From the NCBI GenBank assembly GCA_002600635.1, contig CP021371.1, forward strand, positions 251,001-315,000: a stretch of 64,000 bases of DNA, read 5' to 3'. Position numbers and translations under genes: made by a program. This DNA is from Rhizobium sp. ACO-34A. GTDB lineage: Bacteria > Pseudomonadota > Alphaproteobacteria > Rhizobiales > Rhizobiaceae. Positions 1-8,802 of this stretch are shown one piece after another. Below the pieces are notes generated by a model. That model was not told the origin of the DNA. It ran no database searches and saw nothing but the letters and a program-made list of their open reading frames with translations. Numbering within the stretch: the first letter of the stretch is position 1; each line of letters opens with the position of its first letter.

Positions 1-618
1 ATACTGATTGAAAAGCCCGGCGAATGGCAGGGCTGGTCGCCCACCTGGATGCTTGGCCGGCGCATTTGGGGCAAGCGCATCGGCATCATCGGCATGGGCC
101 GCATCGGCACGGCAGTCGCGCGCCGCGCCAAGGCGTTCGGACTGTCGATCCATTACCACAACCGCAAGCGTGTCAATCCGGCCACCGAGGACGAGCTGGA
201 GGCGACCTATTGGGACAGCCTCGACCAGATGCTCGCCCGCGTCGATATCGTCTCGGTCAACTGCCCCTCGACGCCCGCGACCTTTCACCTTCTCTCGGCG
301 CGCCGGCTCGCGCTGATGCAGCCGACGAGCTACATCGTCAACACCGCGCGCGGTGACATCATCGATGAGGATGCGCTGGTCAACTGCCTGCGCCATGGCA
401 AGATCGCCGGTGCAGGCCTCGACGTGTTCGAAAACGAGCCGGCGGTCAATACGAAGCTGGTCAAGCTCGCGAATGAAGGCAAGGTCGTGCTGCTTCCCCA
501 TACCGGTTCGGCGACGATCGAGGGTCGCATCGATATGGGCGACAAGGTCGTCATCAACATCCGGACCTATTTCGACGGCCACCGTCCGCCGAACCGCGTC
601 CTGCCCAGCCGGACCTGA
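1..618 (+). CDS. 2-hydroxyacid dehydrogenase, C-terminal part (glyoxylate reductase-like)
   Basis: The gene is cut by the window edge; frame 1 is open from base 1 and stops at 616-618, so about 205 C-terminal residues are visible. This is the NAD(P)-binding half of a D-2-hydroxyacid dehydrogenase, a cytosolic enzyme that reduces 2-oxoacids such as glyoxylate or hydroxypyruvate. Visible marks are the Rossmann motif GMGRIGTA, the NTARGDIIDE strand with the substrate-binding arginine, the GLDVFENEP glutamate region and the catalytic histidine in LLPHTGSA. Exact substrate is not readable from sequence. It converges on the GNAT gene that follows; their ends overlap only because the GNAT frame is shifted. 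Confidence 0.85.
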   Translation: MLIEKPGEWQGWSPTWMLGRRIWGKRIGIIGMGRIGTAVARRAKAFGLSIHYHNRKRVNPATEDELEATYWDSLDQMLARVDIVSVNCPSTPATFHLLSARRLALMQPTSYIVNTARGDIIDEDALVNCLRHGKIAGAGLDVFENEPAVNTKLVKLANEGKVVLLPHTGSATIEGRIDMGDKVVINIRTYFDGHRPPNRVLPSRT

Positions 619-1102
619 GCGCCTCACTCAGGCGAGGGTCTTGCGCATCTCGATCGACGTGATCTGCTGATAGCCGGCATGGGGTTTCCGCGGTCTTGCG
701 GAAACCCCATGCCGCAAAGCGACGGTGGTTGCCGGTGAGTTCGATACGGGTCTCCAGTCGGAGTTCCAAAAGCCCGAGCTCTCCGGCAATGGTTTCGGCT
801 TCCGTGAGTAGCCGCCGGCCGATCCCCTTGCCCTGCGCCGCAGGCAGCACCGCAAGCTTGCCGATATAAAGCGAGGTTGGTTCGGGTCTGAAGAAGGCAC
901 AAGCCACCAGTCGAGCATCTTCGAATGCTGCGATGCCGATCTCGGCACGAGCTTTCTCACGTAGCAGGTCAGGCGTCAGGCGATGGGCCGATGACGGCGG
1001 ATCGATGACGCCATCCATATAGGCGAAGGCCTTGAGGATCAGGTCCAGAAGTTCGTCATATCTCTGGAAACCATCATCGAGACGGCGCAGTTCGATTGTC
1101 AT
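554..1102 (-). CDS. GNAT family N-acetyltransferase, C-terminus apparently frameshifted
   Basis: A GNAT-fold acetyltransferase transferring acetyl from acetyl-CoA to an unknown amine. The acetyl-CoA loop appears as AAQGKGIGRRLL (about residues 88-99), followed by RLETRIELTGNHRRFAAWGF. As written the protein is 182 aa, but the last 42 residues after KTAETP run antisense into the neighbouring dehydrogenase and are not GNAT-like. The family-type ending (HAGYQQITSIEMRKTL) is present one frame over and stops at 628. One extra C in the CCCC run at 705-708 would explain this, so the ancestral gene was probably 628-1102. It starts inside the moeB stop codon (ATGA), third gene of a recF-moeB-GNAT run. 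Either a mutant allele or a sequence error. Confidence 0.7.
   Translation of the reverse strand: MTIELRRLDDGFQRYDELLDLILKAFAYMDGVIDPPSSAHRLTPDLLREKARAEIGIAAFEDARLVACAFFRPEPTSLYIGKLAVLPAAQGKGIGRRLLTEAETIAGELGLLELRLETRIELTGNHRRFAAWGFRKTAETPCRLSADHVDRDAQDPRLSEALRSGWAGRGSADGGRRNRSGC
675..714. repeat. Perfect 17-bp inverted repeat in the 3' end of the GNAT gene
   Basis: Bases 675-691 and 698-714 are exact reverse complements, with a 6-base loop ggtctt (692-697). The right arm contains the CCCC run where the GNAT reading frame breaks. There is no T-tract on either side, so it does not look like an ordinary intrinsic terminator. Confidence 0.85.
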
Positions 1103-1866
1103 TTTCCCGTGGCCGCCTTGCGCCGGCGGTAGCGGATGGTGTCGAAACGGGCCGAGAGCCCGTCATAGAGCAGCAGGCGACCCACGAGTGGCTCTCCTGC
1201 GCCGGTGATGAGCTTGATCGCTTCCATGGCCATCAGTGTGCCAATGACGCCGGTTAGCGCGCCGACGATACCCGCCTCCGCGCAGGAGGGGACGAGACCG
1301 ACCGGCGGCGGTTCGGGAAAGAGATCGCGATAGCCGGGATTGAGGCTGCCGTCCGCCGATGTCTCGTAGGGCTTGAGCACGGTGACCGAACCGTCGAAGC
1401 GCCCGACCGCTCCGGTGACGAGCGGGATCTTGCGGGCCTCGGCCGCGTCGGCCGCCGCGTATCGGGTTTCGAAATTGTCGGAACCGTCGATCAGCAGGTT
1501 GAAACGCCCGAGATAAGAGCCGGCGAAATCGGGCTCGAAATGCTGCTCGAAACGTTCGATGCGGACATTCGGGTTGAGGCGCAGAAGGGCGCGGGTAGCG
1601 CTTTCCGTTTTCTCGTCCCCGATCGTGCCGCTGTCATGGATCACCTGCCGCTGGAGGTTCGAGAGCGATACCCGGTCGTCATCGACGATGCCGAGGGTGC
1701 CGACACCGGCCGCGGCAAGATATTGCAGCACCGGTGCGCCGAGCCCGCCGGCACCGATCACCATCACGCGCGCAGCTTTCAGCTTCTGCTGTCCCGCCCC
1801 GCCGATTTCCGGCAGCAGGATGTGGCGATGGTAGCGGGAGATTTCCTCGGGCGTCAGTTTTTCCAT
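1099..1866 (-). CDS. moeB: MoeB/ThiF-type sulfur-carrier adenylyltransferase
   Basis: E1-like enzyme of the HesA/MoeB/ThiF family, 255 aa. It adenylates the C-terminal glycine of a ubiquitin-like sulfur carrier such as MoaD or ThiS in molybdopterin or thiamine synthesis. The nucleotide-binding motif GAGGLGAP is at residues 38-45, with RxxLL-type helices typical of the family downstream. The catalytic-type cysteine sits in PSCAEAG (C195). The CxxC pairs that bind zinc in E. coli MoeB are missing (GYRDLFPEP replaces CYRCLF, and the C-terminal pair is absent). There is no rhodanese domain. It lies downstream of recF and overlaps the GNAT start by 4 bases. MoaD versus ThiS as partner cannot be decided here. 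Confidence 0.85.
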   Translation of the reverse strand: MEKLTPEEISRYHRHILLPEIGGAGQQKLKAARVMVIGAGGLGAPVLQYLAAAGVGTLGIVDDDRVSLSNLQRQVIHDSGTIGDEKTESATRALLRLNPNVRIERFEQHFEPDFAGSYLGRFNLLIDGSDNFETRYAAADAAEARKIPLVTGAVGRFDGSVTVLKPYETSADGSLNPGYRDLFPEPPPVGLVPSCAEAGIVGALTGVIGTLMAMEAIKLITGAGEPLVGRLLLYDGLSARFDTIRYRRRKAATGK

Positions 1867-1911
1867 GCCCGCCTTATCGCATGGCGACAGGCTTGCGAAA
1901 AGGCATGTCCG

Positions 1912-3039
1912 TCAGGCTGACGCCGTTCCGTCACGAATGGTGATGAACTGGGCGCGTTCTCCAAGCGCCGAGAACATGGCCCGGTCGGTGCCGGTCATGA
2001 AAGCCTGACCGCCGAGCGCGTCGATCCGGTCGAAAAGCGCTGCCCGCCGGTTTTCGTCCAGATGGGCGGCGATCTCGTCCAGAAGCAGAATGGGAGCGTG
2101 TCCGGTCATCGTCGCGACGAGACGGGCATGCGCAAGGATCAGCCCGACCAGCAGAGCCTTCTGTTCGCCGGTGGAGCAACGCTCCGCATCCATGTTCTTC
2201 TCGATATGCCGCACCAGAAGGTCGGCGCGGTGGGGGCCGTCGAGTGTGCGACCTGCGGCGGCATCACGGTATCGCCCGGCCGCCAGCATCTCGGCATAGC
2301 GGTCTTCCAGCTCGATGGCCGGTGATTGCATGTCCTCGCCGTCCATGAAGCCACGGAGCGAAAGTTCTGCCGAAGGGAAGCTGCCGACACCCACGCCCGG
2401 ATCGTGAAGGCCACGCAGGAGGCCCATCATCTCACGCCGGGCCATGGTCATGGAGACGCCGAGGCCTGCCATCTGCCGTTCGATGCCGGAGAGCCAGCTC
2501 GGATCGAAACGCCCTTCGGCCAGAAGCTTGTTGCGGCTGCGCATGGCGCGTTCGAAATCGCTGGCGCGGCGGCCATGGGCCGGATCGAGCGAGAGCACCA
2601 GACGGTCGAGAAAGCGCCGGCGGTCGGAGGAGGGGCCGGTAAACAGCCCGTCCATCGAAGGCGTCAGCCAGAGCACCCGCAGATGGTCGGTCAGCTCGTC
2701 GACGGATTTTGCCGTGGTGCCGTTGATGCGCAGCCGGCGCACCGCCGTTTCCTCGTCGCTCTCGGTGCCGGTGCCGATTTCGACATCGCCTTCCATGCCT
2801 TCTATCTCGGAGAAGATGGAAAAACCGCCTGCAGCCCCCACGCGGGCCACATCCGCCAGCACGGCGCGTCTCAGGCCGCGACCGGGAGACAGGAAGGACA
2901 CGGCTTCCATCAGGTTCGTCTTGCCGGCCCCGTTCTCTCCCGTCAGCACGACATGACGCCCGTCGAGCATCAGCGACAATCCCGCATAGTTGCGGAAGTC
3001 GGTGAGCTTCAGGCGGCGAATGAAAACTTTGTGCGTCAT
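1912..3039 (-). CDS. recF: DNA replication and repair protein RecF
   Basis: SMC-like ATPase, 375 aa, normal family length. RecF works with RecO and RecR to load RecA onto gapped single-stranded DNA. Walker A GENGAGKT is at residues 34-41; near the C-terminus follow the signature STGEQKALL and the Walker B/D-loop LLLDEIAAHLD. The start MTHKVFIRRLKL matches the usual RecF opening, where the conserved LTDFRNY follows. Unlike in E. coli it is not next to dnaA/dnaN; here it heads a minus-strand run with moeB and the GNAT gene, 45 bp upstream of moeB. Confidence 0.93.
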   Translation of the reverse strand: MTHKVFIRRLKLTDFRNYAGLSLMLDGRHVVLTGENGAGKTNLMEAVSFLSPGRGLRRAVLADVARVGAAGGFSIFSEIEGMEGDVEIGTGTESDEETAVRRLRINGTTAKSVDELTDHLRVLWLTPSMDGLFTGPSSDRRRFLDRLVLSLDPAHGRRASDFERAMRSRNKLLAEGRFDPSWLSGIERQMAGLGVSMTMARREMMGLLRGLHDPGVGVGSFPSAELSLRGFMDGEDMQSPAIELEDRYAEMLAAGRYRDAAAGRTLDGPHRADLLVRHIEKNMDAERCSTGEQKALLVGLILAHARLVATMTGHAPILLLDEIAAHLDENRRAALFDRIDALGGQAFMTGTDRAMFSALGERAQFITIRDGTASA

Positions 3040-3209
3040 GAGGTCCGGATCAGGTGTTGCCCTGAGCTAGGATGAAAGCCGCGCAATGGCAAGGCGACAG
3101 CGCGGTTTTCGACAGGCGGGGCACCGTCGGCTTCACCATTTTGATACGTGGACCGACACATCGCGCGGATGTATCCTTCCTGCGCCCTTTCTCATGAAAG
3201 CAATGACAG

Positions 3210-3497
3210 ATGACCACCGATCGAGATGAACTGAGCCCGGAGGAAGCCCGGCGCGATCACTGGGAAATGCTGCGGTTTCTTGCGGTCAATGCACTGTTCG
3301 GCGCAGCGCTCGGCATCGTCGTGGCAGTCGCGCTGATGTGGCTGGATATCGGTGGCCTCGGTACGCGTCTTGGCCGTGCCAGCAATCCGATCCTGCCGGC
3401 CTTCATGCTCGCCGTGCCGCTCGGGCTGACATTCGCCGCCGCCGTGACGGCATCGGCCGTGATGCTGATGCCCTACAAGAAAAAGAAGCAGCGCTGA
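3210..3497 (+). CDS. Small two-segment inner-membrane protein, function unknown
   Basis: 95 aa. A charged N-terminus is followed by two hydrophobic stretches, about residues 25-47 and 62-87, then a lysine-rich tail (YKKKKQR), suggesting both ends face the cytoplasm. I do not recognise a characterised family. It is divergent from recF across 170 bp that probably hold both promoters, and precedes slyX by 128 bp. Start ATG at 3210 is the only methionine near the first codons. Confidence 0.7.
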   Translation: MTTDRDELSPEEARRDHWEMLRFLAVNALFGAALGIVVAVALMWLDIGGLGTRLGRASNPILPAFMLAVPLGLTFAAAVTASAVMLMPYKKKKQR

Positions 3498-3625
3498 CGC
3501 TGGTCCGGCGGATCGTTTGCGTCCGGTCCATTGACCTCGTCCTCCCGCTCCGGCATGACCAAACCAACGCACCGTGCCTTTTGAGCGCGGGGCGTTATGT
3601 CAGAGTTTCAATGCAGGAGGGTTTC

Positions 3626-3835
3626 ATGGCCGATCAGGAAGAGCGCATCCAGCGTCTTGAGGAAACCGTGGCGCACCAGTCCCGTGTGATCGAGGAACTC
3701 TCGGACCAGCTGGCGGAACAGTGGAAGGTCGTGGAGCAGACCCGCGCCAAGCTGGACCGTCTGACAGAGCGCTTCCTTTCCCTGGAAGAGCAGGCACTGG
3801 AAGCTCCCGCAATCACCAGGCCGCCGCACTACTGA
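3626..3835 (+). CDS. slyX: SlyX family coiled-coil protein
   Basis: 69 aa, the usual length of SlyX proteins. Nearly the whole chain is a heptad-repeat helix rich in Glu, Gln and Leu (MADQEERIQRLEETV onward), ending in the short PPHY tail characteristic of the family. Function is unknown. The start at 3626 was chosen because AGGAGG lies at 3615-3620, five bases upstream; the ATG at 3611 overlaps that ribosome-binding site. The stop codon runs directly into an intergenic repeat. Confidence 0.88.
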   Translation: MADQEERIQRLEETVAHQSRVIEELSDQLAEQWKVVEQTRAKLDRLTERFLSLEEQALEAPAITRPPHY

Positions 3836-3904
3836 GCAATTTCAGCAGAAGTGCGCAGCGGTTTTGCGTCCGGAATTGCGTCGGACCAAAGAGACAGAGT
3901 AACT
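3834..3904. repeat. Rhizobial intergenic repeat, family B, copy 1
   Basis: The block begins at the slyX stop and ends at the TetR stop. It carries the core gcggttttgcgtccggaatt, followed by gcgtc and an ACAGAGT end. Related copies lie at 22640-22745 and 52798-52851. It fills the gap between convergent genes. Confidence 0.75.
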
Positions 3905-4504
3905 TCAGCGCGTTGCGATCCCGCTGACCACGGCATCGACAACGGCGTCGATCCCGGCATCGCTGCAATCGAGCCGGCCGGTCAGTAGCCGGGTCCAGGC
4001 AAAGCCCGAGAGGACCTCGATCAGGAGCTCGGGATCGATGTCCGGCTTGATTTCTCCCCGCTCCTGCGCCCGCTGCAGGATGGAACCCATTTGCCGCCAT
4101 CGGTCGAGCAGATAGTTCCGCAGCGCTTCGAGTGTTGCCGGATCACTTTGGGCTTCCGCAATCACGGAGCGAAAGATTGCGCCGCCGTTATCCCGCCAGA
4201 AGGACAGGAGTCCTTTGAGGAAAAGCGCGAGATCTTCCCGCACATTGCCGCTATCCGCCACACTCATGTCCTGCTTCTGCCGGTGGTACACGTCGAGGAG
4301 CAGCGCTGCTTTCGAAGGCCACCAGCGATAGATCGTGGGCTTGCCGGCCTTGGCGCGCCGTGCAACCGCCTCGATCGAAAATGCCGCGAAGCCCTCCTCG
4401 ATCAGGATGGCCTCGGCCGCCGCAAGGATCGCCTCCTCGCTATCAGGGTTGCGCTGCGCGCCGATAGATGTGCGGCGGGCCGGAGCGGCCGTGATGGTTT
4501 CCAT
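3905..4504 (-). CDS. TetR/AcrR family transcriptional regulator
   Basis: 199 aa one-component repressor. The N-terminal helix-turn-helix covers about residues 20-65 (ILAAAEAILIEEGFAAFS, then RAKAGKPTIYRWWPSKAAL), the classic TetR pattern; the C-terminal half is the ligand and dimer domain. Start at 4504 was chosen because GGAGG lies five bases upstream of it; an in-frame ATG at 4537 would add 11 residues but has no clear ribosome-binding site. It is divergent from a small membrane protein at 4606, with inverted repeats between them, so it probably controls both. The ligand is unknown. Confidence 0.87.
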   Translation of the reverse strand: METITAAPARRTSIGAQRNPDSEEAILAAAEAILIEEGFAAFSIEAVARRAKAGKPTIYRWWPSKAALLLDVYHRQKQDMSVADSGNVREDLALFLKGLLSFWRDNGGAIFRSVIAEAQSDPATLEALRNYLLDRWRQMGSILQRAQERGEIKPDIDPELLIEVLSGFAWTRLLTGRLDCSDAGIDAVVDAVVSGIATR

Positions 4505-4548
4505 GAATGCCTCCCGAATTTTTCCGACTGATATCATGGAAACATATT

Positions 4549-4592
4549 GAACGGAACGCGTCGTTTCGATATTAAACGAAACGTACCGTTCT
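4549..4592. promoter_or_regulatory. Candidate TetR operator region
   Basis: The divergent gap holds CGTTTCG (4562-4568) and CGAAACG (4577-4583) as an inverted repeat with 8-base spacing, flanked by GAACGG (4549-4554) and CCGTTC (4587-4592). Nested short palindromes next to a divergent tetR are typical self-regulated operators. Confidence 0.5.
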
Positions 4593-4605
4593 TATGGAGA
4601 GCAGA

Positions 4606-4857
4606 ATGTCCGATTCCGCCGTCATGCCAAAGCCCTCCAAGCTGAGGCTTGCCGTACTGATGCTTCTGGTGGTCTATCCCTTCGTGACCGCCATCCTCTA
4701 CATCATCATGCCGCTGACGGAGGGCTGGGCACTCTGGAAGCGGACGGCAATCCTGGCGCCGATCATGGTCTTCTCGATCGTCTATGGCATCGCGCCGCTG
4801 ATCCAGCGCCATTTCGGCTGGTTCATCATGCGGCTGCCGCGCAGGAAAGCCGCCTGA
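4606..4857 (+). CDS. Small membrane protein, likely TetR-controlled
   Basis: 83 aa with two hydrophobic segments, about residues 15-36 and 48-68, and a basic C-terminus (MRLPRRKAA). It resembles the short two-helix proteins often found divergent from TetR genes in rhizobia (DUF2798-like), a family without proven function. Start 4606 has GGAGA just upstream; the ATG at 4594 is the alternative and would add four residues. It probably belongs to the regulon of the adjacent TetR. Its end faces dnaJ across a shared terminator. Confidence 0.7.
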   Translation: MSDSAVMPKPSKLRLAVLMLLVVYPFVTAILYIIMPLTEGWALWKRTAILAPIMVFSIVYGIAPLIQRHFGWFIMRLPRRKAA

Positions 4858-4873
4858 AACGGTCATGAAACGA

Positions 4874-4904
4874 AAAAGGCCGGCCCCATGGGAGCCGGCC
4901 TTTT
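4874..4904. terminator. Bidirectional intrinsic terminator
   Basis: AAAAGGCCGGC (4874-4884) pairs with GCCGGCCTTTT (4894-4904). There is a T-tract on each strand, so it can end both the small membrane protein gene and the convergent dnaK-dnaJ operon. Confidence 0.85.
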
Positions 4905-4926
4905 CATATTTGATGCGCCGCGATGG

Positions 4927-6081
4927 TCAGTCGCTGAGCGTGTCGAAGAAATCCTTCATCCGGGCGAAGAAGCCCGTCGATTCCGGATTGTTTTCCTTCG
5001 AGGACAGCTGCTCGAATTCCTGCAGCAGTTCTCGCTGGCGCTTCGAAAGCTTCTGCGGTGTCTCGATCTGGATCTGGATATAGAGATCCCCGGTCTGCGA
5101 CGAACGCAGCACTGGCATGCCCTTGCTCTTCAATCGGAATTGCTTGCCGGCCTGCGTGCCTTCCGGAACGCTGACGCGCGACTTGGAGCCGTCGAGCGTC
5201 ACCACGTCGAACGTGCCGCCGAGCGCTGCCGTCGTCATCGAGATCGGTACGGAACAGTAGAGGTCCGCACCGTCGCGCTGGAAGAACTCATGCGGCTTCA
5301 CCGACAGGAAGATATAGAGATCCCCTGCAGGACCACCCCGGAGACCTGCCTCGCCCTCGCCCTGCAGGCGAATGCGGGTGCCATCCTCGATGCCGGCCGG
5401 AATGTTGACCGAAAGCGAGCGCTCCTCGGTCACGCGACCCTGGCCGTTGCACTTGGTGCAGGGATCCGAGATCGTCTGTCCGCGACCGTGACAGGTCGGG
5501 CAGGTGCGTTCGACGGAGAAGAAGCCCTGAGCGGCGCGGATGCGGCCTGAGCCCTGACAGGTGGTGCAGGTCGTCGGCTTGGTGCCGGGCTTGGCGCCCG
5601 TTCCGGTGCAAACGTCGCAGGTGATCGACGTCGGCACGCGGATCTGCGCCGTCTTGCCGGTGAAGGATTCCTCGAGCGAGATCTCCATGTTGTAACGGAG
5701 GTCGGCGCCACGCTCGCGTCCGCCGCTGGAGCGCGCCCGGCCACCGCCACGCCCGCCGCCCATCATCTCGCCGAAGATGTCTTCGAAGATATCCGAGAAA
5801 CCGCCGCCGGAGAAACCACCGCCCGGATTGAAGCCGCCACCACCCATGCCGCCCTGCTCGAAGGCAGCGTGACCGAACCGGTCATAGGCCGCGCGCTTCT
5901 GAGGGTCCTTCAGGGTCTCGTAGGCCTCGTTGATTTCCTTGAATTTCTTCTCGGACTCACTGTCGTCGGGATTCTTGTCCGGATGATATTTCATCGCCAG
6001 CTTGCGGAAGGCGCTCTTCAGCTCCTTCTCGTCGGCCGTACGGCTCACCCCGAGGGTTTCGTAGAAATCTGCTTTTGCCAT
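4927..6081 (-). CDS. dnaJ: Chaperone protein DnaJ
   Basis: Hsp40 co-chaperone, 384 aa, normal length. It stimulates DnaK ATP hydrolysis and delivers unfolded substrates. The J domain covers residues 1-70 with HPD at 33-35; a long Gly/Phe linker follows (about 75-115); then four zinc-finger repeats [24 protein letters not shown] and CTKCNGQG, and the substrate-binding C-terminal domains. It is the last gene of the dnaK operon, only 4 bases after the small secreted protein gene, and is followed by an intrinsic terminator. Confidence 0.97.
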   Translation of the reverse strand: MAKADFYETLGVSRTADEKELKSAFRKLAMKYHPDKNPDDSESEKKFKEINEAYETLKDPQKRAAYDRFGHAAFEQGGMGGGGFNPGGGFSGGGFSDIFEDIFGEMMGGGRGGGRARSSGGRERGADLRYNMEISLEESFTGKTAQIRVPTSITCDVCTGTGAKPGTKPTTCTTCQGSGRIRAAQGFFSVERTCPTCHGRGQTISDPCTKCNGQGRVTEERSLSVNIPAGIEDGTRIRLQGEGEAGLRGGPAGDLYIFLSVKPHEFFQRDGADLYCSVPISMTTAALGGTFDVVTLDGSKSRVSVPEGTQAGKQFRLKSKGMPVLRSSQTGDLYIQIQIETPQKLSKRQRELLQEFEQLSSKENNPESTGFFARMKDFFDTLSD

Positions 6082-6085
6082 GGTC

Positions 6086-6558
6086 CTACAGAGCTCTCAA
6101 AGCCTTCTCCACACTCGTGTGGCTGCCAGTCTTCTTGCCCGCCTGCTTCTCGCAGGCTGCCATGTCCTTCTGGAAGTCGGACACGGCGGCTCGCGCATCC
6201 TCGATCAGCACCTTGCGGGCCTCGCCCTTGTTCGCCAGCCCATCGGCCGCCGATACGGCGACATAGGCCAGCGAATGGGCGGCCATGTCGCAGGAGGAAA
6301 CAGCCTGGCCCTCTTCACGGCGCTTCAGCGCCGCTTCGATAACCCGGCCAAGCTCGCTGCCGGTTCTGGATAGCTGTCGACTGTCGCCCGCACCGATCGC
6401 CTTTGCAATGCTTGCCTCGGCGGCGTTCACCTTGCGATAGACCGCTTCGATCTGGCCGGCTTCCTGGGCGGAAGCGGATGCCACGCAAAGGGCCAATGTA
6501 AATACGGCTGGCCCGAAGGCCAGCCCCATGACGGTGAAACGTCGCTTCGACAGCCGCA

Positions 6559-6559
<1 letters not shown>
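6086..6559 (-). CDS. Predicted secreted protein encoded between dnaK and dnaJ
   Basis: 157 aa. A basic start, a hydrophobic core (about residues 10-30) and ASAQ give a clear Sec signal peptide, so the mature protein is periplasmic. The mature part is mostly helical and alanine-rich, with two cysteines (SSCDMA and AACEKQ) about 45 residues apart that could form a disulfide. I do not recognise a family. Its ATG overlaps the dnaK stop in TGATG and its own stop is 4 bases before dnaJ, so it is translated as part of the dnaK-dnaJ message. Function cannot be stated; a heat or envelope stress role is inference from position. Confidence 0.75.
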
Positions 6560-8469
<1,910 letters not shown>

Positions 8470-8579
8470 GTCATTCTCTCCTTGAAGCAGACTGTCGGAA
8501 CCCCGGAAAGGCATTCCGTTGACAGCCCCTCGACGTGGATGGTCTGGGATATCGCAGTCGTCGCTGCGGTTATGTCGCG

Positions 8580-8609
8580 TATATAAGAAGCAGTTTTTCT
8601 GACTGCAAG
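8580..8609 (-). promoter_or_regulatory. Heat-shock (sigma-32) promoter of dnaK
   Basis: On the minus strand CTTG (8609-8606) is followed after 18 bases by CTTATATA (8587-8580). This fits the alphaproteobacterial heat-shock pattern CTTG-N17/18-CYTATNT. It lies 111 bp upstream of the dnaK start. The rest of the 333-bp gap (8610-8802) shows nothing I can name. Confidence 0.65.
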
Positions 8610-8802
8610 GCTGGAAATCCGCTGTAATCCTGTAAAAAGAACAGATTGGCGGAACATGCAATCCGCCATTTGCAGCCTGCCGGAGGCCTGCCCGTTACGG
8701 GTTGCATAGCATCCAGGCCTTGCGCAGGGCATGCCTTCCACCAGATGGCCATGTCCGGCCGCGAATGCAAGACCCGCCGGCGATCCGCCAGTGGTCCCAA
8801 CC

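Noticed and set aside
3834..3904. Family B repeat as a terminator for slyX and TetR
   Set aside because: No T-tract and no strong uninterrupted stem; repeat identity with the copies at 22.6 and 52.8 kb explains it better.
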